A DNA stretch of 64,000 bases from Acidobacteriota bacterium (GCA_039030395.1 JBCCEF010000004.1:124001-188000); one strand, 5' to 3'. Counted from the stretch's first letter, positions 41,926 to 50,235 are shown. Translations and numbers: made by a program. Notes: generated by a model from the letters alone, not told the origin.

Positions 41926-44106
41926 CTAGGGCTCGAGGGCCACCTCCCAGGAGGAGATGCGCCAGTCGCCGTCGGTTTCCCGCACCACCGAAACGGCTTG
42001 GCGGCGGTTGGTGGGGTTGACCAACATGGCGTTGCCAATGGCGACCCGGCTCACCTCTTCGGCGACGGCCTCGCCGTGGCGTTCGATGGTGCCGTCGGAG
42101 GCGATGTCCCAGCCGATCAGCTTGAACTTGTCGTCCCCCTGGATCACCGCCGTCAGGGCGTGGGAGTCGCCGCCGTCGGACACCGACACGTCTTCGACCG
42201 GTCCGCCGAAGGCCTCGTCCAGGCGGTGGATGTCGCCGTTGCCCTCGACCTCCCAGGTGACCAGGTAGAGATTGCCGGCGGCGTTCTCGGCCGCCGTCAA
42301 GAAGCGGTCGCGGCCGTTGACCTCGCCGAGGTAGGCGATGTCGAGATCCCACACCGGCTGATCGGTGTAGTCGTCCCGCCAGTCGACAAAGTTCTCGTTG
42401 TTGGAGACCACCCAGCTACTCAACCGCAGCTCGCCGCCGCCGGTGCGCACGGCGGTCACCACCCCGCCCATGGCCGGCGCCGTGGCGATGGCGACACTGC
42501 TGATCGGACCGTGGACGTCGTTGCCGCCTTTCTGCACATTGCCCCAGTTGTCCACCTGCCAGCCGGTGACCTGGAGCGAGCCGCCATCGGTGCGCACGGC
42601 GGTCACCACCCCCGGCATGTGCGGTGAGGTGGTCGCGGCGACATCGAGAATCTGGCCGCCGCTGGCGTCGCCCTGGCGGCCGATGAATCCGTCCCAGGCG
42701 ATCACTTTGAGTTGGTCGCTCTCTGTCTGCACCGCCGTGACGAACTGGCTGGTGACGGAGGGCTTGGCGAGGGCGACTCGCTTGATCGAGGCTTCCAGCT
42801 CTTTTTCGAAGGGCGAGAGGTCCCCGTTGCCGATGCGGCCCCAGGTGCGCAGCTCCATGCTGCCGGACTCGTGGGTCCGCGCCTCCACCACCGTGTCGGC
42901 GCTCAGGTCGAGAAGGTCGATGCTCCAAGCGGTGCCCGCCGTGAGGGTGTCCCGGCGGCGAAGCGGCGAAGGCCAGATGACCAGCTCCTCCCAGGGAATG
43001 CCCTTGCCGTCGACGTACTCCCAGTCGGCGTTGCCGTTCGGCGGATCGAGGTAGGTGTTGCGGTCGACCAGGAAGGCGTCCCGAAACAATAGCGGGAAGC
43101 CCTGGCCGCCGCGCTGCACATGCACGTGGAGGTGGGGCGCCGAGGACCAGCCGGAGTTGCCGGCTAGGCCGAGGAAGTCGCCCGCCTGGACCGCGGCGCC
43201 GTTGAAGCAGATGGCGCCGTTGGTGCTGCCGTTCATCAAGTGAAGGTAGCTCGCCCGCTCCGGGCCGTGATCGATCACGAAGCTGTTGGAGGTGTTGCCG
43301 CGCACGCCGGGCACGTTGTCGGCGATGCCGTCGGTACAGGAGCGCACCACGCCGTCGGCCATGGCGTAGATCGGTTTGCCCCACACCAGCCAATCCTCGT
43401 TCTCGTCGCCGTTGCCTGGCTCGCCGGGGTCGAGCGGATGGAATGCCGTCCAGACGCCGGCATCGGCGTCCCAGCGGGCTACGCCCGCATCGTAGGCGAA
43501 CATCTGTCCCGGGCTTTGCCGATGGCTGTTGGCCGCGCCGGTGCTGCGGGTGGACCAGAACTCGTCCGGTGCCAGGTCGCTCACCTTGGCCGGGAACAAG
43601 AAGCCCCCGCGCGGTTGAGAGTTGGAGTAATTGACGATCGGGACGATCGTCGACAGCGGGCTGAAGCCGGAGAAGAACAGGTTGAGGGTGAACTGCTGCG
43701 GTACCCAGGGCTCGAGACGGGTGTCTTCCGTCAACAACAGCCGGCAGGTCTGCCCCGGGGCGATGCGGTTTTGCAGCGTGAGCGGAGTCATGTTGCCGCC
43801 GCCGCACTGCATCATCAGGGTGGGAAAGAGGCTCGACGTCATCGGCGTGAAGCCGGCGCCGAACACGAGGTCCGCGCTGACGAGTTCCACCCGAACCAGT
43901 TCGTCATTGCGCAGGGTCACGTCGAGGGAGATCTCGAAGGTCTCGTCGTCGAGAGAACTCGCCGCGGCCAACGGGAAGGCCTGAGCGTTGTTGGCAAAGG
44001 ACGGCTGAATGTCGACGATCGCGACGTTCGGCTGCGCCAGAGCCGGCAGGGACAGGAGACTGGCGACGAGCGCCAGCGAGAGAGCGAGTGTGCGAAAAGT
44101 ATTCAT
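41926..44106 (-). CDS. secreted M23 peptidase fused to seven-repeat propeller, copy 2
   Basis: A 726-residue paralogue of the preceding gene, aligned end to end and sharing long stretches (LVWGKPIYAMADGVV, WPSPLRRRDTL, NPTNRRQAVSV, ISSWEVALEP). The signal is LSLALVASLLSLPALA. The M23 core has PHLHVHV at 324-330 (HxH at 325/327) with His195 and Asp206 as candidate remaining zinc ligands. The loop VPGVRGNTSNSFVIDHGPER differs from copy 1. The C-terminal half carries seven propeller repeats. It has its own shared box and its own terminator, so the two copies are separately transcribed rather than an operon. Confidence 0.87.
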   Translation of the reverse strand: MNTFRTLALSLALVASLLSLPALAQPNVAIVDIQPSFANNAQAFPLAAASSLDDETFEISLDVTLRNDELVRVELVSADLVFGAGFTPMTSSLFPTLMMQCGGGNMTPLTLQNRIAPGQTCRLLLTEDTRLEPWVPQQFTLNLFFSGFSPLSTIVPIVNYSNSQPRGGFLFPAKVSDLAPDEFWSTRSTGAANSHRQSPGQMFAYDAGVARWDADAGVWTAFHPLDPGEPGNGDENEDWLVWGKPIYAMADGVVRSCTDGIADNVPGVRGNTSNSFVIDHGPERASYLHLMNGSTNGAICFNGAAVQAGDFLGLAGNSGWSSAPHLHVHVQRGGQGFPLLFRDAFLVDRNTYLDPPNGNADWEYVDGKGIPWEELVIWPSPLRRRDTLTAGTAWSIDLLDLSADTVVEARTHESGSMELRTWGRIGNGDLSPFEKELEASIKRVALAKPSVTSQFVTAVQTESDQLKVIAWDGFIGRQGDASGGQILDVAATTSPHMPGVVTAVRTDGGSLQVTGWQVDNWGNVQKGGNDVHGPISSVAIATAPAMGGVVTAVRTGGGELRLSSWVVSNNENFVDWRDDYTDQPVWDLDIAYLGEVNGRDRFLTAAENAAGNLYLVTWEVEGNGDIHRLDEAFGGPVEDVSVSDGGDSHALTAVIQGDDKFKLIGWDIASDGTIERHGEAVAEEVSRVAIGNAMLVNPTNRRQAVSVVRETDGDWRISSWEVALEP

Positions 44107-44138
44107 GACGTTCCTTCCTCGATTCGTTGAGTGAAAGG

Positions 44139-44165
44139 CCGGCGAGCGGAAAAACCGCCCGCCGG
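44139..44165 (-). terminator. hairpin terminator downstream of the multicopper oxidase
   Basis: On the minus strand, CCGGCGGGCGG / CCGCTCGCCGG arms with one mismatch around a five-T loop, 78 bases after the oxidase stop and before the next gene's start. Confidence 0.55.
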
Positions 44166-44198
44166 ATTCATCGGCCGAGACTTCTCGGCGTCGAGGAA

Positions 44199-44227
44199 GG
44201 AACGAAGTCAGTGAGCCGAATGACTCA
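44199..44227 (-). promoter_or_regulatory. shared box TGAGTCATTC-N13-CGTTCC upstream of M23-propeller copy 2
   Basis: Minus-strand reading: TGAGTCATTC at 44227-44218 and CGTTCC at 44204-44199. It ends 92 bases before the start at 44106. It lies between the end of the oxidase gene and its terminator hairpin. Confidence 0.6.
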
Positions 44228-44243
44228 TCGAGCCCTCAGAAAG

Positions 44244-46187
44244 TCAGTGCGCCATCGCGTGGCCGTTGATCTCCTTGTTGATCTTGGCGTTTTTCTTCAT
44301 GAAGTCATCGAAGGCGGCTTGCGGCTGGGTGTTCTGGTTCGGGATGGTCATGACGTTGATCATCATGCCGCGGTCCTCGTGCTGCAGGATGTGGCAGTGG
44401 ATCACGTAGACGCCGGTGAATTTGCTCACCCGGTGCTGCACCGTGACCGAACCGCCGTTCGGCGGCAGGTCGATGACGTCCTGCCAACGATCGAGGCGCG
44501 GGTCATTCGGATTGGTCTTTCGCACGCTGACGATGGCGCCGGTGCCATCATCTTCTTCGATGTCGAGGACCCAGAACGGACTCACATGGACGTGGAAGGG
44601 GTGGCGAACGGTCGAGACGTTGGTGATCTTCCAAAGCTCCTCGGTGCCGGAGCGGAGCGGCCAAGGGGTCTGCCCCTGGGGGCCGCGGCCTCCGTCGCCC
44701 GCAACCTTGCCCAGGTAGTCTTTCTGTCCCCGCATCACGCCGTTGACGATCTCGTTGTAGCTACGATCATTGATCAGGAAGGAACGCTGCTGGGTGCCGC
44801 TGTTCTCGATGTCGAAGGTCATCTGGCGCCGGATTGCTGTCCTTTGAGTGAAGGGGCGCAGATAGCCCGTGCTGTAGGGGGTCGTTTGCTGGAGCTTGAT
44901 GAGGTGGGCGTTCAGTTCCTTCAGGAACTTCTCCAGGGGGATGGCGCCTGCCGCTGATTGCGGGGACAGGTCGGGTCCCGACACCTCGAAGGTCATGAGT
45001 TCGCGAACGAACTTCTGCCGCGCCACGGCCATCTTGGCCGCATCGGCCTGACGGGACAAGACGGCCGGATCGTCGCGCAGGCCGATTTCTCCCTCCATCA
45101 TCAGTGAGAAGGAACCCTCCTCCGTCGGCAGGAAGTAGACATCGGCACGGTTCCCCGGAGCGAGTACCAGGGGATTCGCCTGGTCATAGGCAATAAATTG
45201 GCCGCCGGCATTCGTCGGCAAGGAGGTGAGATTGACGCCGTCGAAGGCCGCGAGATACATCGGATAACCCTCGATCCACAGGCTCTTGTAATCGCTTCTC
45301 CTGGAACCGGCGTTGATGATGCGAAGCCGCTGAACCGCAACGTCCTGCTGAACTTGGGCCCGCGGACGCTCCAGTCCGTTGATCCGGAGGGTCGGAAGAC
45401 CGATGAGTTCTTGCCCGTCGGCGGACAGCCTCGGCGCGCCGCCACCCGCGCCTGCGGCGTTCCCTGAGTCCGGATCGAGTCCGCCTCCGTCGCCGAACTG
45501 CATGACCAGCACTCGTTCCTGTACCGGGAACCCCGGTGGATTCAGGCCTTGGCCGGGAGGTGCGTCGACAATCAAGGCCCCCGCCATTCCTCCCTGCACC
45601 TGGAGCGCCGTGGCGCCGTGGAGATGTGCGTGGTACCAGTGCGTGCCGGGCGCGTGATCGGGCGGCAGGGCATAGGTGTAGGTATTGTTTCGGCGCTGAT
45701 CGATCTTGAGCAGCACGTTGTCGGCGCGCCCGGCGGGTGAAACATGGAAGCCGTGGGTGTGGAGGTTGGTGACGGCGGACTGGGAGGCGAGGAACTCCTT
45801 GACCTTGTCCGAGTCCTGGTTGCCGACCACCGGCGGACTGAAGGCCTGCAGGTCTGCGACGGTGAGCTTTTCCAGCGCGTTGTAGAGCCGAATCCCCAGG
45901 TTGGCACCGGGCGAAACGTGGATCTCGGGTCCCGGAAAGGTGCCGTTGTAGGTGAGATGGCGCTGGCCGGTGTCGTCGATCTGCTGACTGGCGATCAGGG
46001 TCACCAATGCATCGTTGCCGCCTTCGAGACGGTCCATCGAGCGGAAGAGGGGACGTTCGTCGCTCGGTGGATCCTGGGCCAAGGCGGCAGGCACCGCAAG
46101 GCAGACGGCAGCCATCAGGGCAAGGGCGAGGAGCGGATATGGACGAATCCAGATGCCGGTCGAGAAACGGTGCGCTGGATGATGCAT
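44244..46187 (-). CDS. secreted multicopper oxidase
   Basis: A 647-residue exported three-domain cupredoxin enzyme. The start at 46187 is set by GGGAGG just upstream; the longer frame adds nothing credible. The signal is PLLALALMAAVCLAVPAALA. All four copper motifs are visible: NLHTHGFH, HWYHAHLHG, RHPFHVHVSPFWVL and VIHCHILQHEDRGMM, the last supplying the type 1 Cys, His and axial Met. An RADNVLLKIDQRRNNTY segment separates the first two. The layout fits the bilirubin oxidase/CotA/CueO-like group, but no Met-rich CueO insert is present, so copper detoxification is not specifically indicated. Phenol or metal oxidation in the periplasm is likely. Confidence 0.92.
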   Translation of the reverse strand: MHHPAHRFSTGIWIRPYPLLALALMAAVCLAVPAALAQDPPSDERPLFRSMDRLEGGNDALVTLIASQQIDDTGQRHLTYNGTFPGPEIHVSPGANLGIRLYNALEKLTVADLQAFSPPVVGNQDSDKVKEFLASQSAVTNLHTHGFHVSPAGRADNVLLKIDQRRNNTYTYALPPDHAPGTHWYHAHLHGATALQVQGGMAGALIVDAPPGQGLNPPGFPVQERVLVMQFGDGGGLDPDSGNAAGAGGGAPRLSADGQELIGLPTLRINGLERPRAQVQQDVAVQRLRIINAGSRRSDYKSLWIEGYPMYLAAFDGVNLTSLPTNAGGQFIAYDQANPLVLAPGNRADVYFLPTEEGSFSLMMEGEIGLRDDPAVLSRQADAAKMAVARQKFVRELMTFEVSGPDLSPQSAAGAIPLEKFLKELNAHLIKLQQTTPYSTGYLRPFTQRTAIRRQMTFDIENSGTQQRSFLINDRSYNEIVNGVMRGQKDYLGKVAGDGGRGPQGQTPWPLRSGTEELWKITNVSTVRHPFHVHVSPFWVLDIEEDDGTGAIVSVRKTNPNDPRLDRWQDVIDLPPNGGSVTVQHRVSKFTGVYVIHCHILQHEDRGMMINVMTIPNQNTQPQAAFDDFMKKNAKINKEINGHAMAH

Positions 46188-46525
46188 GAGTCCTCCCTCG
46201 ATGGATGTGCTCGAACAGCACGCCGGATGGGGGCTCCCACTGACGAGAGGTTGTAGATCCGGCCTCTCTTGGATTGGAACCCGAAGACACCTCAGGTCCC
46301 CGAGACAGCGCGTCGCGCAAGCTGTTTTTAATGGTTCTCTCAATACTAAGTGTAGTGCCAGGCGGATTCATTTCAGGACGAGTCGCCGGAGGACTCCGGC
46401 TCTTTGGGCATCTTCCATCCCATTCTGCTCTTGCCCCCCGGCTATTGCTGGACATGGTCTTTTGCGCTTTGACGTATAGCGGCTCGGCTAATCGAGTCGC
46501 TATTAGACCTAAGGAGGAAGTGTTT
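46188..46525. other. 338-base intergenic region, divergent leaders
   Basis: Separates the minus-strand oxidase from the first unknown secreted gene. It holds the 11-bp leader hairpin at 46476-46503. I find no gene, and none of the shared TGAG boxes. Confidence 0.5.
46476..46503 (+). promoter_or_regulatory. leader hairpin before secreted paralogue 1
   Basis: ATAGCGGCTCG pairs with CGAGTCGCTAT (11 bp, one G-U) around a six-base loop, ending eight bases before AAGGAGG. The homologous hairpin at 47664-47686 differs at two stem positions, both of which keep pairing. Confidence 0.65.
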
Positions 46526-47383
46526 ATGCGTCGTATCTTCCTTGTTGGACTCGCCTTGACCGTGATGGCGGCGATCGCCTCGACGGCCATGGCGCAGATT
46601 CAGCGCACCCAGCTCCAGCCGATCGGCCCTGTGCGGTACCAGCCGGTGAACAAGATCTTCGACTACTGGGAGACCTCCGGGGGCACCCACGTCGATGTCG
46701 ATCTGCCGGCCGGCTTCTTCGGACCGGGTTCGGACGCTGGGTCCTACACCATCGACCTGGTCGGTCAGCCCTTCGGTCCGGGTGCCGGGCAGGGATTGCC
46801 GGCGAACGCCGACACCTCCGTGCGCCGGTTGAAGGACCCCAAGCCGTCGGGCATCGGCCAGTCGGCGACCACGTCCATCAAGATGAGGGGCTTGAGCCTC
46901 GCCAGTACCTCACCGATCACGGTGACCTACAACGGCGGCGGCAGTCCTGAGTTTTGGGATGTCCACGTCGGGCTGTCGAGCTCTGCGCCGCAGCCCTGGG
47001 GATCTCTGACCGCCACCAAGACCTGGTCCGGCGGCGGCACCTTCGACAGCAGCCTGACGGTGATCCCGGAGTTCACCTTCACCCGCGTGTCGAACGGCAC
47101 CATCATGGTGCTGGACGTCGGCGAGCCGAGCTCGGGAGTTCCCGCCAGCACGATCACCGCCGCCGGCACGCACTACATCTCCAACTATCCCGGCAAGTCC
47201 GGTGCCTTCCACCCCGGCTACAGCCAGGGGCCGACCCCTGAGCAGATCGCCTACGTCGAGTTCTCGAACAACTGCGCCGAGCATGAGGCGGAGCCCTGCG
47301 AGGACTGCCCCGAGGACGGTCCGGATGTTGAGCCGATCGACGAGCACGAGCCCTTCGAGCCCGTCGTGCACGGTGTCCACTAA
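46526..47383 (+). CDS. secreted protein of unknown family, paralogue 1
   Basis: A 285-residue exported protein. ATG 46526 follows AAGGAGG (46511-46517) at eight bases. The signal is IFLVGLALTVMAAIASTAMA. The body is beta-rich with motifs NKIFDYWETSGGTHVDVDLP, ADTSVRRLKDP, FWDVHVGLSSSAPQPWGSLT and a late FHPGYSQGPTPEQ. It ends with a Cys-containing acidic stretch (CAEHEAEPCEDCPEDGPD). The next gene is a full-length paralogue with the same leader hairpin and an identical 3' repeat. I do not recognise the family; the Cys-rich acidic tail could bind metal, which is a guess. Confidence 0.8.
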   Translation: MRRIFLVGLALTVMAAIASTAMAQIQRTQLQPIGPVRYQPVNKIFDYWETSGGTHVDVDLPAGFFGPGSDAGSYTIDLVGQPFGPGAGQGLPANADTSVRRLKDPKPSGIGQSATTSIKMRGLSLASTSPITVTYNGGGSPEFWDVHVGLSSSAPQPWGSLTATKTWSGGGTFDSSLTVIPEFTFTRVSNGTIMVLDVGEPSSGVPASTITAAGTHYISNYPGKSGAFHPGYSQGPTPEQIAYVEFSNNCAEHEAEPCEDCPEDGPDVEPIDEHEPFEPVVHGVH

Positions 47384-47394
47384 CTTTTGATCTT

Positions 47395-47432
47395 CGGTCT
47401 CCCCGACCGAGAACGCGCCGTGCCGCCGGCGC
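47395..47432 (+). repeat. 38-base 3' repeat, copy 1
   Basis: Begins CGGTCTCCCCGACCG and is base-for-base identical to 48591-48628. It contains two small hairpins: CGGTC/GACCG, then GCGCCG/CGGCGC. Each copy begins just past the stop of a paralogous gene, so it is probably a duplicated terminator or 3' end element. Confidence 0.8.
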
Positions 47433-47663
47433 ACGTATCCTCCCCCCACAGTACGTCTGCCCTGCCAGGCCAAGCCCTTGCCGAAGGCCTAGCCACCGAT
47501 CCCCCGGGCCTGCCGCGAACGGCCGACAGCCGAGGGACCGGAAGGCGAACTCAGCGCCCGGATGTACCCGAGGCGATGATCACGCCGATGTCCCGGCGAA
47601 CGCGCGGGTCGTCCAGATCCTTCGCACCTATTCCCCGCCTTGGCCTTTCCCGCTTTGTTGGGT

Positions 47664-47686
47664 AGCGGCCCGGTGTTCGGGCCGCT
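47664..47686 (+). promoter_or_regulatory. leader hairpin before secreted paralogue 2
   Basis: AGCGGCCCG pairs perfectly with CGGGCCGCT around GTGTT, ending eight bases before AAGGAGG. It is the counterpart of 46478-46501 with compensating stem changes (T-A to C-G, G-U to G-C). Confidence 0.7.
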
Positions 47687-47709
47687 GTTGACTCAAGGAG
47701 GTAGTGCTT

Positions 47710-48579
47710 ATGCGTCGTATCTTCGTTGCCGGCCTCGCATTGACCGTGATGGCGGCGATCGCCTCAGCGGCCGGGGCTCAGATTCGTACCCAAACCCAGG
47801 CCCATCCGGCGGGTCCGTTCCAATACCAGCCGGTGAACAAGATCTTCGACTACTGGAAGACGTCCGGCGGGACCCACGTCACCGTCGACATTCCGAACGG
47901 CTTCTTCGGACCCACCTCGATCGGCGAGGAGTACACGATCGACTGCGTCGGCGTTCCCTTCGGTCGGAGCGCCGGACATGGCCTGTCCGCCAACGCCGAC
48001 ACGTCCGTTCGCAGGGTGAGCGATCCGAACCTGCCGAACATCGGCGATACAACGACCGTCTCGATCAAGATGCACGGACTGAGCTTGGAAAGCATCAACC
48101 CCATTTCGGTGGACTACGGCAATGGATCGCCGACCGAGCTGTGGGACGTTCACGTCGGTCTGTCAACCGTTGCGCCCCAGCCGTGGGGCTCCCTGACGGC
48201 CACCAAGACCTGGTCCGGTGGCGGAACCTTCTCTAGTAGCTTGACGGTGATACCGCGCTTCAGCTTCACCCGCATCTCCGACGGTCAGATCGTGCATCTG
48301 GATGTCGGTGTGCCGAGTTGGGGCGTTCCGGCCAGCACGATCCAGGCGACCAACGGCCACTACGTCAAGAACCTGCCGGGCTTCTCCGGCAACTTCCACC
48401 CGGGCTACAGCCCGGGACCGACCCCCGAGCCTTTCAACTACTACGAGTTCTCGAACAACTGCGCCGAGCACGAGACGGAGCCCTGCGGCGAGGACTGCCC
48501 GGACGACGATCCCGACCTCGAGCCGGTCGATGAGGAGCCTGTCGAGCCCTTCGAGCCGATTGTGCACGGCGCCAACTAA
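47710..48579 (+). CDS. secreted protein of unknown family, paralogue 2
   Basis: A 289-residue paralogue of the gene at 46526, conserved along its whole length (PVNKIFDYWKTSGGTHVTVD; ALWDVHVGL-like ELWDVHVGLSTVAPQPWGSL; FHPGYSPGPTPE; CAEHETEPCGEDCPDDDPD; ending EPIVHGAN). ATG 47710 is preferred to GTG 47704, because AAGGAGG (47695-47701) stands eight bases before the ATG and only two before the GTG. The signal is IFVAGLALTVMAAIASAAGA. The signal peptides are nearly identical while the mature parts have diverged more. Function unknown. Confidence 0.8.
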   Translation: MRRIFVAGLALTVMAAIASAAGAQIRTQTQAHPAGPFQYQPVNKIFDYWKTSGGTHVTVDIPNGFFGPTSIGEEYTIDCVGVPFGRSAGHGLSANADTSVRRVSDPNLPNIGDTTTVSIKMHGLSLESINPISVDYGNGSPTELWDVHVGLSTVAPQPWGSLTATKTWSGGGTFSSSLTVIPRFSFTRISDGQIVHLDVGVPSWGVPASTIQATNGHYVKNLPGFSGNFHPGYSPGPTPEPFNYYEFSNNCAEHETEPCGEDCPDDDPDLEPVDEEPVEPFEPIVHGAN

Positions 48580-48590
48580 ACCACAGTACC

Positions 48591-48628
48591 CGGTCTCCCC
48601 GACCGAGAACGCGCCGTGCCGCCGGCGC
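48591..48628 (+). repeat. 38-base 3' repeat, copy 2
   Basis: Identical to 47395-47432, placed 11 bases after the stop of paralogue 2 (copy 1 is also 11 bases after its stop). Identity outside the coding regions points to a recent duplication or to selection on the RNA. Confidence 0.8.
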
Positions 48629-48680
48629 GCTTTGCTTCCCCCGCAGCCTCCACCATTTTCTGAAGAACAATGCACCAAAA

Positions 48681-48711
48681 CCCCGCCCGGCGATCCAAAC
48701 GCCGAACGGGG
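48681..48711 (-). terminator. hairpin terminator of the DUF7450-like gene
   Basis: CCCCG..CGGCG / CGCCG..CGGGG arms with two central mismatches and a seven-base loop. On the minus strand it is followed directly by TTTTGG. It lies 59 bases after the stop at 48771. Confidence 0.6.
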
Positions 48712-48770
48712 CAACAGGGCGCTGAGCATTGCCCTCAGAGCCACGAGCGAAGCTCGTTGTCAACGGTTTG

Positions 48771-49178
48771 CTACTCGACGTGCTCCTTGGACGACGGTAG
48801 GCAGAGCAGCTCCGGCTGTTGCACCTTCAAAGTCTGCTCACCGAACTGGTTGCGCACCAGCACCTTGACCTCGCGCGGTTCGCTCTCCTCGATGATCTCG
48901 AAACATACGAGGTGGACTTCGGGATGCGGAATCGGCTCGAAGTTCTTGCTCACCGGGTTGCACAGGTAGCGTGGCCGGATCACCTGGTCGTGGCTCAGAC
49001 CGAACTGGTCCCGCAGCCGGACCTCGCGCGGATCGAAGTTGTCGAACTCGAAGACTTCATAGCACTTATAGTGGTTGGCGAAGTCGTCGAAGGGGCCCGG
49101 CGAGTCTTGGGCCTGAGCGATCGGTACGACGAGGAGCAGGGCGGCGACAAGGATGAAGGGACGGACAGAGAACTTCAT
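48771..49178 (-). CDS. small secreted DUF7450-like two-repeat protein
   Basis: A 135-residue exported protein with signal PFILVAALLLVVPIAQA. Two half-repeats follow, each containing the pattern CxxV/I...PREV-x-L/V-RxQFG...V..P..LCxP (HYKCYEVFEFDNFDPREVRL; LRDQFGLSHDQVIRPRYLCN; then PREVKVLVRNQFGEQTLKVQ). This resembles the DUF7450 domain common in acidobacterial and myxobacterial secretomes. Four Cys could form one disulfide per repeat. GAGGAAC precedes the start. Role unknown. Confidence 0.8.
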   Translation of the reverse strand: MKFSVRPFILVAALLLVVPIAQAQDSPGPFDDFANHYKCYEVFEFDNFDPREVRLRDQFGLSHDQVIRPRYLCNPVSKNFEPIPHPEVHLVCFEIIEESEPREVKVLVRNQFGEQTLKVQQPELLCLPSSKEHVE

Positions 49179-49383
49179 CGGTTCCTCCTTTTGAAAGGAA
49201 ACGGATGGGGGCTCTCGAACCCCGATCTCGCGCGTGTTCCGAAGCCCGAGAGCGGTGACGCCGGTGTTGTGGCGTCCGGCGAAGAGGTCAGGCGCCGTCC
49301 TCTGTTTGTGTAGTGTCTAATGTTCGAAATATGTAGACAATCAGGTGCAATCTTCTGTCAGCCTTCGCGTTCCAGGCTGGCCG

Positions 49384-50235
49384 CTACGGCGGCTGTCGGC
49401 CCAGCCGCCGCCGAGTCTCCGCCGCCAGTTCCAACACCAGCGGCTGTAGCTCCGGCGCTCGGCGGGCCAGCTCGTCAAGCTGACGCTCGAAGGCGGCTTC
49501 ATCCCCTCGCGCCACCGGGCCGGTGATGGCCTGCTCGAATTCCGGCAGGGCGTCTTCGGCGTGTTCGAGGGCGCCGCGGGCGAGTTCCAGGTAGCCTCGA
49601 CTCACTTCCTGCGGCAGATCCAGGCGGCGGGCGAGGGCGCAGGCGGCGGCGACCAGGGTGACCACGCCGCCGGCGGAGAGGGTCGCCGCCAGGTGGTAGA
49701 GGATGCGGTCCGGGCCGGCGATCACGCCACTGGTGGCCCGCCAGCGTTCGGCGAGGATCCGGCCGGCTTCGCGGGCGCGCCGGTCGCCGTCCAGGGCGAA
49801 GAAGATGCCGACGCCTTCGGCGGGGTCTTCGAGCGGCTCCGGAAAGGCTTTGAGGGGGTGCAGGGTGCCCAGGGCAATCTCCGGCTGGAAGGTGCGCAGG
49901 GGCTCCAGGGCCGAGGCGCCCCGGTTGCCGGCAGTGTGCAGGACGACCGGTGCTTGCGGCCGCTCGGCGAGGGCCGCGACCACCGCGTCCAGGGCCGGAT
50001 CGGAGACGGCGATGAGCAGAAGATCGCAGTCGTCGCTGGCGAAGCGTCCGAGCTTCGTGGCTGCGGCCCCGAAGCGTGCGGCCACCACCTCCGGAGTTCG
50101 CCGGCCGGCCAGGCGCCGAAGCTCGCCGCCGGTGGCGCGAAACCAGGCGCCGAGGCTACGCCCCACCTTGCCCGGGCCGACCAGGGCGAGGCTTGCCGGC
50201 CAAGGGGTTTTGATGGGTCTTTCCGAAGGTTTCAC
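49384..50235 (-). CDS. Rossmann-fold/DUF2520 oxidoreductase-like protein
   Basis: A 283-residue cytoplasmic protein. The N-terminal NAD(P)-binding fold has LALVGPGKVGRSLGAWF at about residue 15. The C-terminal helical DUF2520 domain follows (LHPLKAFPEP ... HLAATLSAGGVVTLVAAACA). The pairing is the one found in COG5495 proteins, related to 6-phosphogluconate and F420-dependent dehydrogenases; its reaction is not established. I take GTG 50235 as the start because it directly precedes the conserved domain; a TTG 12 codons upstream would run over the hrcA start. It is divergent from hrcA with only 17 bases between start codons. Confidence 0.8.
   Translation of the reverse strand: MKPSERPIKTPWPASLALVGPGKVGRSLGAWFRATGGELRRLAGRRTPEVVAARFGAAATKLGRFASDDCDLLLIAVSDPALDAVVAALAERPQAPVVLHTAGNRGASALEPLRTFQPEIALGTLHPLKAFPEPLEDPAEGVGIFFALDGDRRAREAGRILAERWRATSGVIAGPDRILYHLAATLSAGGVVTLVAAACALARRLDLPQEVSRGYLELARGALEHAEDALPEFEQAITGPVARGDEAAFERQLDELARRAPELQPLVLELAAETRRRLGRQPP

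Larger units (their letters stand above)
47384..47709. other. 326-base spacer between the secreted paralogues
   Basis: Starts with the 38-base repeat at 47395-47432 and ends with the 9-bp leader hairpin at 47664-47686. The middle (about 47440-47660) shows no gene or clear promoter. Confidence 0.5.

Noticed and set aside
38175-44106. CRISPR or tandem DNA repeat array
   Set aside because: The repetition is at protein level (48-residue propeller units) with diverged DNA; no regularly spaced identical repeats and spacers were found here or elsewhere in the window.
44244-46187. CueO-type copper-detoxification assignment for the multicopper oxidase
   Set aside because: The four copper motifs are clear, but no Met-rich segment or copper-homeostasis neighbours are visible, so only the broader family is called.
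47387-47665. 92-codon open frame between the secreted paralogues
   Set aside because: It runs through the 38-base 3' repeat and the spacer, has no ribosome site, and its translation is Pro/Arg-rich noise.
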